A stretch of 12,840 bases of DNA from Oscillibacter sp. (GCA_009773995.1 VSMY01000080.1:1-12840); one strand, 5' to 3'; shown: positions 6,255 through 12,685, numbered from the stretch's first letter. Numbers and translations are program-made. Notes: a model not told the origin generated them from the letters alone.

Positions 6255-7664
6255 TTATGCCTCCGGCCTCAGCCGGGCGGCGGCGGCGGACATCTGCGCC
6301 TCTGTGCAGGGGCTTTCGAAGCGGATTTCCGCCGCCCGGCCCGGCCAGACCAGAAGCCAGGTGTCGGCGGGGTCCTCTTCATAATAGAGCCGGTAGGCCG
6401 CTTCCACGTTCCAGGGGGCCGGGTCCTCCGGGAGATAGCGCCGGGTGGTGAGGGTCATGCCCCGGAATTTGATGGGATCGTCCTTCAGCAGGTCCTTCAG
6501 CATGGACTTCTGGAGGCTGGGGTAGTTGGTCTCATAGAGGGTGTAGCTGAGGCCGAGGGTCTTGGGCCCTTCCCCTAAGAGGGCGGTCTCCCAGTACCGC
6601 CGCTCCGACACGAAGAGGGACCCCTGGCTGGAAAGCTCCCGGCTGACGTGGTCATAGCGCTCCCCGGTGAGCTCCGCCAGGGTCAGGGGGAAGTCCTGCC
6701 GGGGGAAGACGTCCCAGTCCCGACCCTGGTACGCATAGGTCTCCCCGGAGCCCGTTCCGCCGGAGAACCAGCCGAAGTGGATAGCCGTGTAGGTGAGCCC
6801 GCCGATGAGGGCGAAGGCCAGGACCACGTCTACCGCCAGGGTCGCCGCCATGTTGATCCCTTTGGAGACGTTCAGCCTCCGCATCAGCGCTGTGGTCCGC
6901 CGGACCAGGAAGATCAGCAGGTAAAACAAGGACATGTACAGGACAAAGTAGAGCACCCGCCCCCTGCCGCCGCCGGAGAGCTCCGATAGAATGTACGCCG
7001 CCACAGACAGGGTAATCAAGCCCCACATGGCCAGATTGGCCCGCCGGTAGCCCCGTCCCGCGGGGAGGCAGGGACCGCCGTCCTCCACGGCGCGGCGGGA
7101 CCTCCGCCGCCAGAGGTAGTAGCCGGAGAGGAGGTAGATTTGGAGGCACACCGCGGGCACGGAGATGGCCGCGGCAAACAGGACGGCGTTGCTTCGGACC
7201 ATGCCGTACAGGTCCCCGGTGACCAGGGCCCGGAAGAAGTCCCGGGCCACAAAGAGGATCAGGAGCAGGGCGGCGAGGTTGGTGGGGATAAAATTTTTCT
7301 TCATGGAGCGGTGGATGTTTTGAAGCCGCAGGGCTTCGTCGGTCTCCAGGGGAACGGCGGCGGGGTCGCCGGTGACAAAAATCTGCATCTGGAACCAGTC
7401 GCAGACCTTCTCCCACCCGGCGGCGGCGCAGAGCTCCGCCAGGGACTGCTGCTCCTCCGTGGGGCCGGGGTTGAACCAGGAGGCCCCGGCGCTGTAGGTG
7501 ACGGCATACCGGAGGTTCGCGGGCTCGGCCCGGCGGTACTTCCAGAAGGTGGGCCCCGCCTTTTCCAGCCGCCAGCCTTGGGCGGCCATGGCGGAGAGGT
7601 GCTCCTCCACGCCCCGGTAGTCGTAGAGGCAGAAGTTGTTCCAGCGGTATTTCGTGTCTCTCAT
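6255..7664 (-). CDS. DUF2812 domain membrane protein
   Basis: 469-residue membrane protein. The N-terminal part (about 5-105, starting YRWNNFCLYDYRGVEEHLSAMAAQGW) is a DUF2812 domain: the 'ahLe.MaakGW.l' region followed by a cytoplasmic alpha/beta segment. Five likely membrane segments follow at about 128-146, 158-184, 210-229, 236-255 and 271-295. The last 170 residues (about 300-469) form a soluble, probably extracytoplasmic, region without a known domain. DUF2812 proteins are commonly encoded next to PadR-family regulators and their function is not established; a role in sensing or resisting membrane stress is only guilt by association. The ATG overlaps the padR stop (ATGA), so the two are translationally coupled. 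It ends at the terminator shared with spo0A. Confidence 0.85.
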   Translation of the reverse strand: MRDTKYRWNNFCLYDYRGVEEHLSAMAAQGWRLEKAGPTFWKYRRAEPANLRYAVTYSAGASWFNPGPTEEQQSLAELCAAAGWEKVCDWFQMQIFVTGDPAAVPLETDEALRLQNIHRSMKKNFIPTNLAALLLILFVARDFFRALVTGDLYGMVRSNAVLFAAAISVPAVCLQIYLLSGYYLWRRRSRRAVEDGGPCLPAGRGYRRANLAMWGLITLSVAAYILSELSGGGRGRVLYFVLYMSLFYLLIFLVRRTTALMRRLNVSKGINMAATLAVDVVLAFALIGGLTYTAIHFGWFSGGTGSGETYAYQGRDWDVFPRQDFPLTLAELTGERYDHVSRELSSQGSLFVSERRYWETALLGEGPKTLGLSYTLYETNYPSLQKSMLKDLLKDDPIKFRGMTLTTRRYLPEDPAPWNVEAAYRLYYEEDPADTWLLVWPGRAAEIRFESPCTEAQMSAAAARLRPEA

Positions 7665-7987
7665 GGCAGTCGTCTCCTCTCTCCCGTACAGGCCTGGTAA
7701 TCCTCCGTCAGCACCAGCAGACGGCGGTACTCCGCCTCCAGAACCTCCCGGCCCTTGGCGGTAATGAGATAGCTCCGCTTCCGGCCCGCCACGGCGGTCT
7801 CCCGAATCATCTCCGACTGCTGGAAGCTGTCCAGCAGGTTGTACAGGGTTCCGGGCCCGATGGAGACCCGGCCCTGGGTCCGCTCGGCCACCCAGGCCAT
7901 GACGTCCGCGCCGCAGCGCTCCTCCCGGAGGGAGAGAAGAATGTAGAACATGGGCTCCGTCAGGGTCTGAAACTTCTCTCGCGCCAC
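7661..7987 (-). CDS. PadR-family transcriptional regulator
   Basis: 108-residue winged-helix repressor of the PadR family (short, PadR-s2 type). The DNA-binding domain covers about 8-82: TEPMFYILLSLREERCGADVMAWV, then GPGTLYNLLDSFQQSEMI (recognition helix) and the wing RKRSYLITAKGREVL. A short C-terminal helix provides dimerisation. It starts at GTG (7987) with a perfect AAGGAGG 7 nt upstream; no ATG is available near the domain start. It overlaps the DUF2812 gene by 4 nt, and two palindromic operators in its own promoter point to autorepression. PadR proteins often release DNA on binding phenolic acids or hydrophobic drugs; the ligand here is unknown. Confidence 0.94.
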   Translation of the reverse strand: MAREKFQTLTEPMFYILLSLREERCGADVMAWVAERTQGRVSIGPGTLYNLLDSFQQSEMIRETAVAGRKRSYLITAKGREVLEAEYRRLLVLTEDYQACTGERRRLP

Positions 7988-8001
7988 GCCGCCGCCTCCT
8001 T

Positions 8002-8020
8002 AATATCGAATATCGTTATT
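8002..8020. promoter_or_regulatory. PadR operator O2 (imperfect palindrome)
   Basis: AATATCGA-ATA-TCGTTATT, identical to operator O1 except one base in the right arm and one in the spacer. It lies in the 5' leader directly before the padR ribosome site (AAGGAGG), so a bound repressor would block elongation. Its start is exactly 33 bp from that of O1, three helical turns, placing both on the same face. Confidence 0.75.
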
Positions 8021-8029
8021 ACTGAGTCC

Positions 8030-8058
8030 AGTATAATATCGAACATCGATATTGTCAA
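8030..8058 (-). promoter_or_regulatory. Sigma-A promoter of the padR-DUF2812 unit
   Basis: TTGACA (8058-8053), a 17-nt spacer, and TATACT (8035-8030) on the minus strand: a near-consensus promoter. The spacer is filled by operator O1. The predicted start is near 8023, giving a leader of about 35 nt. Confidence 0.85.
8035..8053. promoter_or_regulatory. PadR operator O1 (perfect palindrome in the promoter spacer)
   Basis: AATATCGA-ACA-TCGATATT: perfect 8-bp arms with a 3-nt centre. It occupies the space between the -35 and -10 elements of the padR promoter, touching both, so binding should exclude RNA polymerase. Confidence 0.8.
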
Positions 8059-8081
8059 GAGGGAGGCTGAAAAAAGACGGC

Positions 8082-8104
8082 AAAAAGCCGCCCGGCCGGG
8101 CGGC
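8082..8104 (-). terminator. Minus-strand terminator at the end of the 8.1-8.4 kb locus
   Basis: An 18-bp perfect palindrome (8087-8104, GCCGCCCGG mirrored) forms a very GC-rich hairpin. On the minus strand it is followed by TTTTTG (complement of 8086-8081) and, 6 nt later, another T run. It would end the antisense transcript starting near 8391 and any read-through from the ABC operon, and it insulates the padR promoter. It lacks a T run on the plus strand. Confidence 0.8.
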
Positions 8105-8109
8105 GAAAA

Positions 8110-8138
8110 TTGACAGGCGCTGGAAGGTGTGGTAGGAT
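8110..8138 (+). promoter_or_regulatory. Plus-strand promoter of the small peptide gene
   Basis: Perfect TTGACA (8110-8115), 17-nt spacer ending in TGG (extended -10), then TAGGAT (8133-8138). The expected start is at about A8145, exactly the first base of the left arm of the inverted repeat. It lies 6 nt beyond the minus-strand terminator palindrome. Confidence 0.7.
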
Positions 8139-8226
8139 GGGGGCAGAAGGACGCTGTTGCACTTGAGCGGTCAGTCCACCGTTTGCACCCCTAAGCAAAT
8201 CCAACACAGGGGGAGGTGGTACGTGG

Positions 8227-8313
8227 ATGTGGAAGAAACGGCTTTTTGCCGTACTGCGTTTCCTGGTGTTTTTCACCATGGCGGCGCTGATACTTACCAC
8301 GAAAGCGTGTTAG
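8227..8313 (+). CDS. 28-residue hydrophobic peptide, candidate type I toxin
   Basis: A short gene with a strong ribosome site (GGGGGAGGTGG, GGAGG about 10 nt before the ATG). The peptide starts MWKKRLFAV, continues as one hydrophobic stretch (about residues 6-24, including FLVFFTMAALIL), and ends TTKAC. Such a basic N-terminus with a single membrane span and 25-35 residues is characteristic of type I toxins such as TisB, DinQ or Fst in general form, though I see no specific sequence kinship. A well-placed promoter lies upstream, the whole gene is covered by a predicted antisense RNA, and its stop codon is inside a 10-bp hairpin. Alternatives: a leader or regulatory peptide, or a truncated lipoprotein-like signal (the terminal Cys is odd, but TKAC is not a proper lipobox). 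It is too short for standard gene finders. Confidence 0.6.
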   Translation: MWKKRLFAVLRFLVFFTMAALILTTKAC

Positions 8314-8342
8314 CCGCCCGGTCTGCCCCCGAGCGGCTAACA
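8308..8342. other. Hairpin overlapping the peptide stop codon
   Basis: Perfect 10-bp stem (TGTTAGCCGC at 8308-8317, GCGGCTAACA at 8333-8342), extended inside by CGG/CCG after one mismatch. The TAG stop codon (8311-8313) lies in the 5' arm. It has no T tract on either side, so it is a poor intrinsic terminator; it may protect the mRNA or be a pairing element between sense and antisense RNAs. It is followed by a direct repeat GTTCGT (8343-8348 and 8351-8356). Confidence 0.65.
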
Positions 8343-8398
8343 GTTCGTTAGTTCGTGAGATGGACTGACCGTCTTGCAACAGTGTCCTTCTATCTCAT

Positions 8399-8427
8399 AG
8401 TATATGCGCTCCCGCCCGGTTTGTCAA
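8399..8427 (-). promoter_or_regulatory. Minus-strand promoter of the predicted antisense RNA
   Basis: TTGACA (8427-8422), 17-nt spacer, TATACT (8404-8399): both hexamers and the spacing are near consensus and the same as at the padR promoter. The expected start is at about 8391-8392, the first base of the right arm of the inverted repeat. It lies only 25 nt after the stop codon of the second ABC gene. Confidence 0.75.
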
Positions 8428-8451
8428 GAGGACGATCCGGGTGTCTTAGTC

Positions 8452-10326
8452 TCAAGCCAGCTCCGCCAATCCCGTATAGAGCTGGTAGTACCGCCCTCTC
8501 TGTTCCAGGAGGTCGTCGTGGTCGCCCCGCTCGATGATCTCCCCCTGTTCCAGGACCATGATGGCCTTGGCGTTGCGGACGGTGGAGAGACGGTGGGCGA
8601 TGACGAAAACCGTCCGGCCCGCCATGAGACGGTCCATGCCCTTTTCAATCAGCTTTTCCGTCCGGGTGTCGATGGAGCTGGTGGCCTCGTCCAGGATGAG
8701 CACCGGGGGATTGGCGCAGGCCGCCCGGGCGATGTTCAAAAGCTGCCGTTCCCCCTGGCTGAGGCTGCCGCCGTCGCCGGAGAGCACGGTCTGGTAGCCC
8801 TGGGGCAGGTGGCGGATGAAGTTGTCGGCCCCCGCCAGCTTGGCTGCGGCCTCCACCTCCTGGTCCGTGGCCTCCAAACGGCCGTAGCGGATGTTGTCCG
8901 CCACGGTGCCGGTGAAGAGGTGGGTGTCCTGGAGCACCACGCCCAGGGAGCGGCGCAGGGACTCCTTGGCGATGTCCCGAACGTCGATGCCGTCGTAGGT
9001 GATGGTCCCGCCCTGGATTTCATAGAAGCGGTTGATGAGGCTGGTGATGGTGGTTTTTCCCGCGCCGGTGGAGCCCACGAAGGCAATCTTCTGGCCGGGT
9101 TTGGCGAAGAGGCTGACGTCGTGGAGAATGATCCGACCCTCGTCATAGCCGAAGACCACGCGGTCGAAGCGCACGTCGCCCCGGAGGGGGACCAGGGTCC
9201 CGTCGGGCTTCAGCCAGGCCCAGGCGTTGGTGTCCCGGTGGACCCGTGTGACGGTCCCGCTCTCGTCGGCCTCCGCCCGGACCAGGCGGACCTTGCCCTC
9301 GTCGGTTTCCGGCGGGGTCTCCATGATCTCAAAGATGCGCTCCGCGCCGGCCACGGCGGAGAGGATGGTGTTTACCTGCTGGGAAATCTGGGTGATGGGC
9401 TGGCCCACCTGCCGGGAGTACTGGAGGAAGGCCGCCAGGCCCCCCAGGTCTCCGTTCCGGATGGCCAGGAGCCCGCCCACGCAGCAGGTGACGGCATAGT
9501 TGATATAGTTCAAATTCCCCATGGCGGGCATCATCATGCCGGAGAAAATCTGGGCTCGGGTGGCCGCGTCCCGATAGGCCAGGTTCCGCTTCTGGAAGCC
9601 CGCCCGGGCCTCCGGCTCGTGGTTGAAGACTTTGATGACCTTTTGGCCCTCGATCATCTCCTCGATATAGCCGTTGACCTCGCCCAGGGCCTTCTGCTGG
9701 TCGGCGAAGTACCGCCGGGAGCGGGACCCGATGGTCTTCACCACTCCCAGCATCACCAGAAGGGTCCCGAAGGTAATGAGGGTCAGGGCGGGGCTTAAGA
9801 CCAGCATCATGGCGATGGTGCCGGTGAAGTTCAGCGTACAGGAGACCAGGCTTCCAAAGCTGTTGTTCAGGGCCTCGGAGACCGTCTCGATGTCGTTGGT
9901 GTAGCGGCTCATCAGTTCGCCGTGGGTGTGGGCGTCGAAGAACTTCAGGGGCAGGTCCTGCATCCTCCCGAAGAGGTCCGCCCGGATTTTCGCCACGGTG
10001 GTCTGGGAGATGTGGACCATGATGCGGCTGTAGCCGAAGGAGCAGACCGCTCCCGCCACGTACACCGCCGCCATGACGCAGAGCATCCGGGCCAGGCCCG
10101 GAAAGTCTCCGGGGAGGATATAGTCGTTGATGAGGGGGCGGATGAGGTAGGACCCGCCCACGGTGCAGGCGGAGCTCACCACCAGCAGCGCCGCCACCAG
10201 GGCCAGGTGGAGCTTATAGCGGCCCAGATACCGCATCAGCTTCCCCAGGGTGCCCCGGATGTTCTTGGGCTTGCGGAAGCCGCCGCCGGGGCCGTGAGGG
10301 CCGGGACCGGGTCCGTGCTTAGCCAT
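8452..10326 (-). CDS. ABC exporter half-transporter, catalytically competent subunit
   Basis: 624 residues: a Gly/Pro-rich N-terminus (1-20), six membrane helices (about 38-330), then a nucleotide-binding domain (about 385-620). Walker A is GSTGAGKT (418-425), Walker B VLILDE (542-547) with the catalytic Glu547, and the switch His is His578 (IAHRLSTV). The ABC signature is atypical: LSQGE (522-526) instead of LSGGQ. A linker insert of about 40 residues (343-383, with NAWAWLKPDGT) precedes the nucleotide-binding domain, as in many clostridial exporters. Together with the upstream subunit it should form a heterodimer like BmrC/BmrD or TM287/288: this subunit gives the working Walker A/B while its poor signature serves the degenerate site. 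The substrate is unknown; drugs or lipids are likely. The ATG at 10326 overlaps the upstream stop by 8 nt. Confidence 0.95.
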   Translation of the reverse strand: MAKHGPGPGPHGPGGGFRKPKNIRGTLGKLMRYLGRYKLHLALVAALLVVSSACTVGGSYLIRPLINDYILPGDFPGLARMLCVMAAVYVAGAVCSFGYSRIMVHISQTTVAKIRADLFGRMQDLPLKFFDAHTHGELMSRYTNDIETVSEALNNSFGSLVSCTLNFTGTIAMMLVLSPALTLITFGTLLVMLGVVKTIGSRSRRYFADQQKALGEVNGYIEEMIEGQKVIKVFNHEPEARAGFQKRNLAYRDAATRAQIFSGMMMPAMGNLNYINYAVTCCVGGLLAIRNGDLGGLAAFLQYSRQVGQPITQISQQVNTILSAVAGAERIFEIMETPPETDEGKVRLVRAEADESGTVTRVHRDTNAWAWLKPDGTLVPLRGDVRFDRVVFGYDEGRIILHDVSLFAKPGQKIAFVGSTGAGKTTITSLINRFYEIQGGTITYDGIDVRDIAKESLRRSLGVVLQDTHLFTGTVADNIRYGRLEATDQEVEAAAKLAGADNFIRHLPQGYQTVLSGDGGSLSQGERQLLNIARAACANPPVLILDEATSSIDTRTEKLIEKGMDRLMAGRTVFVIAHRLSTVRNAKAIMVLEQGEIIERGDHDDLLEQRGRYYQLYTGLAELA

Positions 10327-12058
10327 CGATGCTCCCTCCTTCCTGCTGGGACTGGCAGACCTCCCGGTAGATATCGCAGGTCTCCATCAGTTCGTCGTGG
10401 GTTCCCTGGGCGGCGACGCGCCCGCCGTCCATCACCAGAATCCGGTCCGCCTCCCGGACGGAGGCCACCCGCTGGGCGATGATGAGCTTGGTCGCGTCCT
10501 TTAATTCGCGAGCGAAGGCCGCCCGGATGTTCGCGTCCGTGGCGGTGTCCACGGCGCTGGTGGAGTCGTCCAGAATCAGCACCTTGGGCTTCTTCAGGAT
10601 GGCCCGGGCGATGCACAGCCGCTGCTTCTGCCCGCCGGAGACGTTCACGCCCCCCTGGCCCAGGTCCGTGTCCAGGCCGTCGGGCATGCGCTCCAGGAAC
10701 TCGTCGGCGCAGGCGGCCCGGCAGGCGGCCCAGAGCTCCTCCTCTGTGGCCTCGGGGTTTCCCCAGAGGAGGTTTTCCCGGATGGTCCCGGTGAACAGGG
10801 TGTTTTTTTGCAGCACCATGCTGACAGACTCCCGGAGCCGCTCCATGGTATAGGAGGCCACGGGCTTCCCGCCCACGGAGACCGTGCCCTTGTCCGCCTC
10901 GTAGAGCCGGGGAATCAGGGAGACCAGGGAGGTCTTGCCGCTGCCGGTGCCCCCCAGGATGCCCACGGTTTTCCCGGAGGGGATGTGCAGGCTGACGTCC
11001 TCCAGAATCCACTCGGGGCTCTCGGCGCTGTATTTGAAATACACATGGTCGAAGTCGATGGAGCCGTCGGCGGGGTCGGCGGCGGGGTCCTCCGCCCCCT
11101 CGTCGGTGATGGCGGGGACCTCGCCCAGCACCTCCGCCACCCGCTTGGCGCAGGCCACAGTGCGGGTCAGCATCATGAAGATCATGGAGACCATCATCAG
11201 GGACATCATAATCTGGGTGATATAGGTGAAATAGGTGATGAGCTTCCCGGCCTCCAGGGTTCCGGCGTAGACCATCTGGCCGCCGAACCACATGACGGCG
11301 ATGATGGTCCCGTAGATGATCAGCATCATCAGGGGCATGTTGACCACCACCCGGCCGAAGGCCCGGAGGGAGGTGTTTTTCAAATCGTCGTTGCGCTCCG
11401 CGAACTTCTCCCGCTCCCGGTCCTCCCGGACGAAGGACTTCACCACCCGGACCCCCGCCAGGTTCTCCTGCACCACCAGGTTCAGCGCGTCGGTCTTCTC
11501 CTGGAGGGAGCGGAACAGGGGCCCGGTGGTGGTCAGCAGGATGACCACCACCACCAGCAGCAGGGGCAGGGCCGCCAGGAAGACGCTGCTGAGCCGGTAG
11601 CTGATGCGGATGGAAAAGAACAGGGCGGCCACCAGCATCACCGGGGCCCGGACCATCAGGCGCATGGACATCATCAGGGACATCTGGAGGTTGTGCACGT
11701 CGTTGGTCAGCCGGGTCACCAGGGAGGCGGTGGAGAAGCCCTCGATGTTGGAAAAGGCGAAGGTCTGGATGTGGTCGTACTCCGCCCGGCGGAGGTTCGC
11801 CCCGAAGCCCATGCCGGCCACGGACGAGGTCACCGCCGCCCCCAGGCCGAAGCAGAGGGAGGCCACCGCCAGGAGAATCATCAGCCCGCCCTTGCGCAGG
11901 ATGTAGGACTGGTCGGCGTTGGCAATGCCCACGTCCACGATGTCGCGCATGACCAGGGGGATCAGCAGGTCGACGCCGGCCTCCATGGCGCTGCACGCCA
12001 CGCCCGCGGCAATCCAGGGGGCATAGGGCCGGGCGTGGGGCCAGAGTTGTTTCGTCAT
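10319..12058 (-). CDS. ABC exporter half-transporter, degenerate-site subunit
   Basis: 579 residues: six membrane helices (about 12-305) and a nucleotide-binding domain (about 333-570). Walker A GGTGSGKT (369-376) and the signature VSGGQ (473-477) are good, but the catalytic Glu after Walker B is Asp498 (VLILDDST) and the switch His is Gln529 (IIAQRVASV). These are the hallmark changes of the degenerate subunit in asymmetric heterodimeric exporters (BmrC, LmrC, TM287): its Walker motifs bind ATP without efficient hydrolysis, while its intact signature completes the active site of the partner. The ATG at 12058 overlaps the marR stop (ATGA) and has AAGGAGG 10 nt upstream; the frame is open through the whole marR gene, which is a shadow. 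It is co-transcribed and translationally coupled with marR and the second subunit. Confidence 0.95.
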   Translation of the reverse strand: MTKQLWPHARPYAPWIAAGVACSAMEAGVDLLIPLVMRDIVDVGIANADQSYILRKGGLMILLAVASLCFGLGAAVTSSVAGMGFGANLRRAEYDHIQTFAFSNIEGFSTASLVTRLTNDVHNLQMSLMMSMRLMVRAPVMLVAALFFSIRISYRLSSVFLAALPLLLVVVVILLTTTGPLFRSLQEKTDALNLVVQENLAGVRVVKSFVREDREREKFAERNDDLKNTSLRAFGRVVVNMPLMMLIIYGTIIAVMWFGGQMVYAGTLEAGKLITYFTYITQIMMSLMMVSMIFMMLTRTVACAKRVAEVLGEVPAITDEGAEDPAADPADGSIDFDHVYFKYSAESPEWILEDVSLHIPSGKTVGILGGTGSGKTSLVSLIPRLYEADKGTVSVGGKPVASYTMERLRESVSMVLQKNTLFTGTIRENLLWGNPEATEEELWAACRAACADEFLERMPDGLDTDLGQGGVNVSGGQKQRLCIARAILKKPKVLILDDSTSAVDTATDANIRAAFARELKDATKLIIAQRVASVREADRILVMDGGRVAAQGTHDELMETCDIYREVCQSQQEGGSIDG

Positions 12059-12495
12059 GTTTCGGATTCCTCCTTGAGATTTTGAATCACGCGGTCCAGA
12101 AGGGTGCACAGGGTCTCCCGTTCCTCCTGGGAAAAGCCCCGGACCATGGCCGCTTCCGCATCCAGAAAGCTCTGCTGAAAGAGGGCTTGCTGCTCCGCCC
12201 CCTTCTCCGTCAGGGTGATGAGGCGGCGCCGGGCGTCCGCGCCGCTGACGGAGCGGCGGACCAGGCCCTTCTCCTCCATCCGGTCCAGCACGCCGTTGAT
12301 GGTGGAGGGCTTCACCCGGAGGAACTCCGCCAGCTCGTGCTGGGGGACCCGCCCGCCGTGCTGCTGGAGATAGAGGAGCACGTGGGTTTGGACCGGGGTC
12401 ACGTCGTATCGGGAGACCCGGGCGTCCATGTTGGCCTTGGCCAGCTTGGCCGCCCAGCCCAGGGCGGGACCCAGGCCCCTGCGGCAGTCGTTCAT
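12055..12495 (-). CDS. MarR-family transcriptional regulator
   Basis: 146-residue winged-helix repressor of the MarR family. Helix 1 for dimerisation (about 5-24) is followed by VTPVQTHVLLYLQQHGG, the helix-turn-helix VPQHELAEFLRVKPSTINGVLDRMEEKGLV (about 50-79) and the wing with the family hallmark DARRRLITLTEKG (about 86-98), then a long C-terminal dimerisation helix. It overlaps the first ABC gene by 4 nt. Operator-like repeats in its own promoter suggest that it represses itself and the exporter until an effector, probably an exported compound, binds. GGGAG about 9 nt upstream supports the ATG at 12495. Confidence 0.95.
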   Translation of the reverse strand: MNDCRRGLGPALGWAAKLAKANMDARVSRYDVTPVQTHVLLYLQQHGGRVPQHELAEFLRVKPSTINGVLDRMEEKGLVRRSVSGADARRRLITLTEKGAEQQALFQQSFLDAEAAMVRGFSQEERETLCTLLDRVIQNLKEESET

Positions 12496-12536
12496 GCAAT
12501 CAGCTCCCTGTCTTCATCCCCGAAGGGACAAGGTCG

Positions 12537-12580
12537 TTAGCATACTAAATGTTAGCGTGCTAAATATTAGCACAATCTAA
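12537..12580. promoter_or_regulatory. Three tandem MarR operator-like palindromes
   Basis: TTAGCATACTAA (12537-12548), TTAGCGTGCTAA (12552-12563, arms TTAGC/GCTAA perfect) and TTAGCACAATCTAA (12567-12580). The left half-sites recur every 15 bp. TTAG-N-CTAA palindromes of this kind are typical of MarR-family sites. They cover the -10, start site and early leader of the marR promoter, so binding should repress it. Confidence 0.8.
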
Positions 12581-12592
12581 CAGCCCTGTCAA
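12564..12592 (-). promoter_or_regulatory. Sigma-A promoter of the marR-ABC operon
   Basis: Perfect TTGACA (12592-12587), 17-nt spacer ending in TGC (extended -10), and TAATAT (12569-12564) on the minus strand. The start is near 12557, inside operator site 2, with a leader of about 60 nt. Confidence 0.8.
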
Positions 12593-12685
12593 GGGCGAAT
12601 TCTGGATAATTTTTGAACGATTTGTAAATATCAGGGAGCAAAATTTGTAGAATGTAAACAAAGTGTGAAGCTTGAAAGAAAGCCG

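Larger units (their letters stand above)
8082..8391 (-). ncRNA. Predicted antisense RNA opposite the small peptide gene
   Basis: A near-consensus promoter (8427-8399, minus) and a strong terminator (8104-8082, minus) define a transcript of about 310 nt that covers the whole 28-codon gene and its promoter on the opposite strand. No reading frame in it has a good ribosome site. It starts with AGAAGGACACTGTTGCA, nearly the same as the predicted start of the plus-strand transcript. It could act as a type I antitoxin by pairing with the mRNA. Existence and function are inferred from promoter and terminator placement only. Confidence 0.5.
8145..8391. repeat. 28-bp inverted repeat enclosing the small peptide gene
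   Basis: The left arm (8145-8178) pairs with the right arm (8361-8391): 17 pairs (8145-8161 with 8375-8391, one of them G-U in RNA), a small asymmetric internal loop (8162-8167 against 8372-8374), then 11 more pairs (8168-8178 with 8361-8371). The loop between the arms is 182 nt and holds the ribosome site and peptide gene. A plus-strand RNA reaching 8391 would be closed into a circle-like form by its own ends. I see no target-site duplication outside the arms. Confidence 0.85.

Noticed and set aside
8157..8351. Plus-strand open frame of 64 codons overlapping the 28-codon gene
   Set aside because: Starts at TTG within the inverted-repeat arm, lacks a ribosome site and is in another frame than the well-placed ATG at 8227.
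8191..8379. Minus-strand open frame of 62 codons in the predicted antisense RNA
   Set aside because: It would need a TTG start without a ribosome site, and the product is polar with no features; the antisense RNA is more likely non-coding.
8145..8391. The inverted repeat as a MITE or small insertion element
   Set aside because: No target-site duplication is visible outside the arms, and the arms coincide with predicted transcript starts rather than with an independent unit boundary. A multi-copy genome search would settle it.
8404..9798. Plus-strand open frame (464 codons) opposite the second ABC gene
   Set aside because: Fully antisense to a gene with all ABC motifs; low-complexity composition and no start signals.
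10236..11996. Second minus-strand open frame (586 codons) within the first ABC gene
   Set aside because: Out-of-frame with the recognised exporter; Gly/Arg/Pro-rich with no domain.
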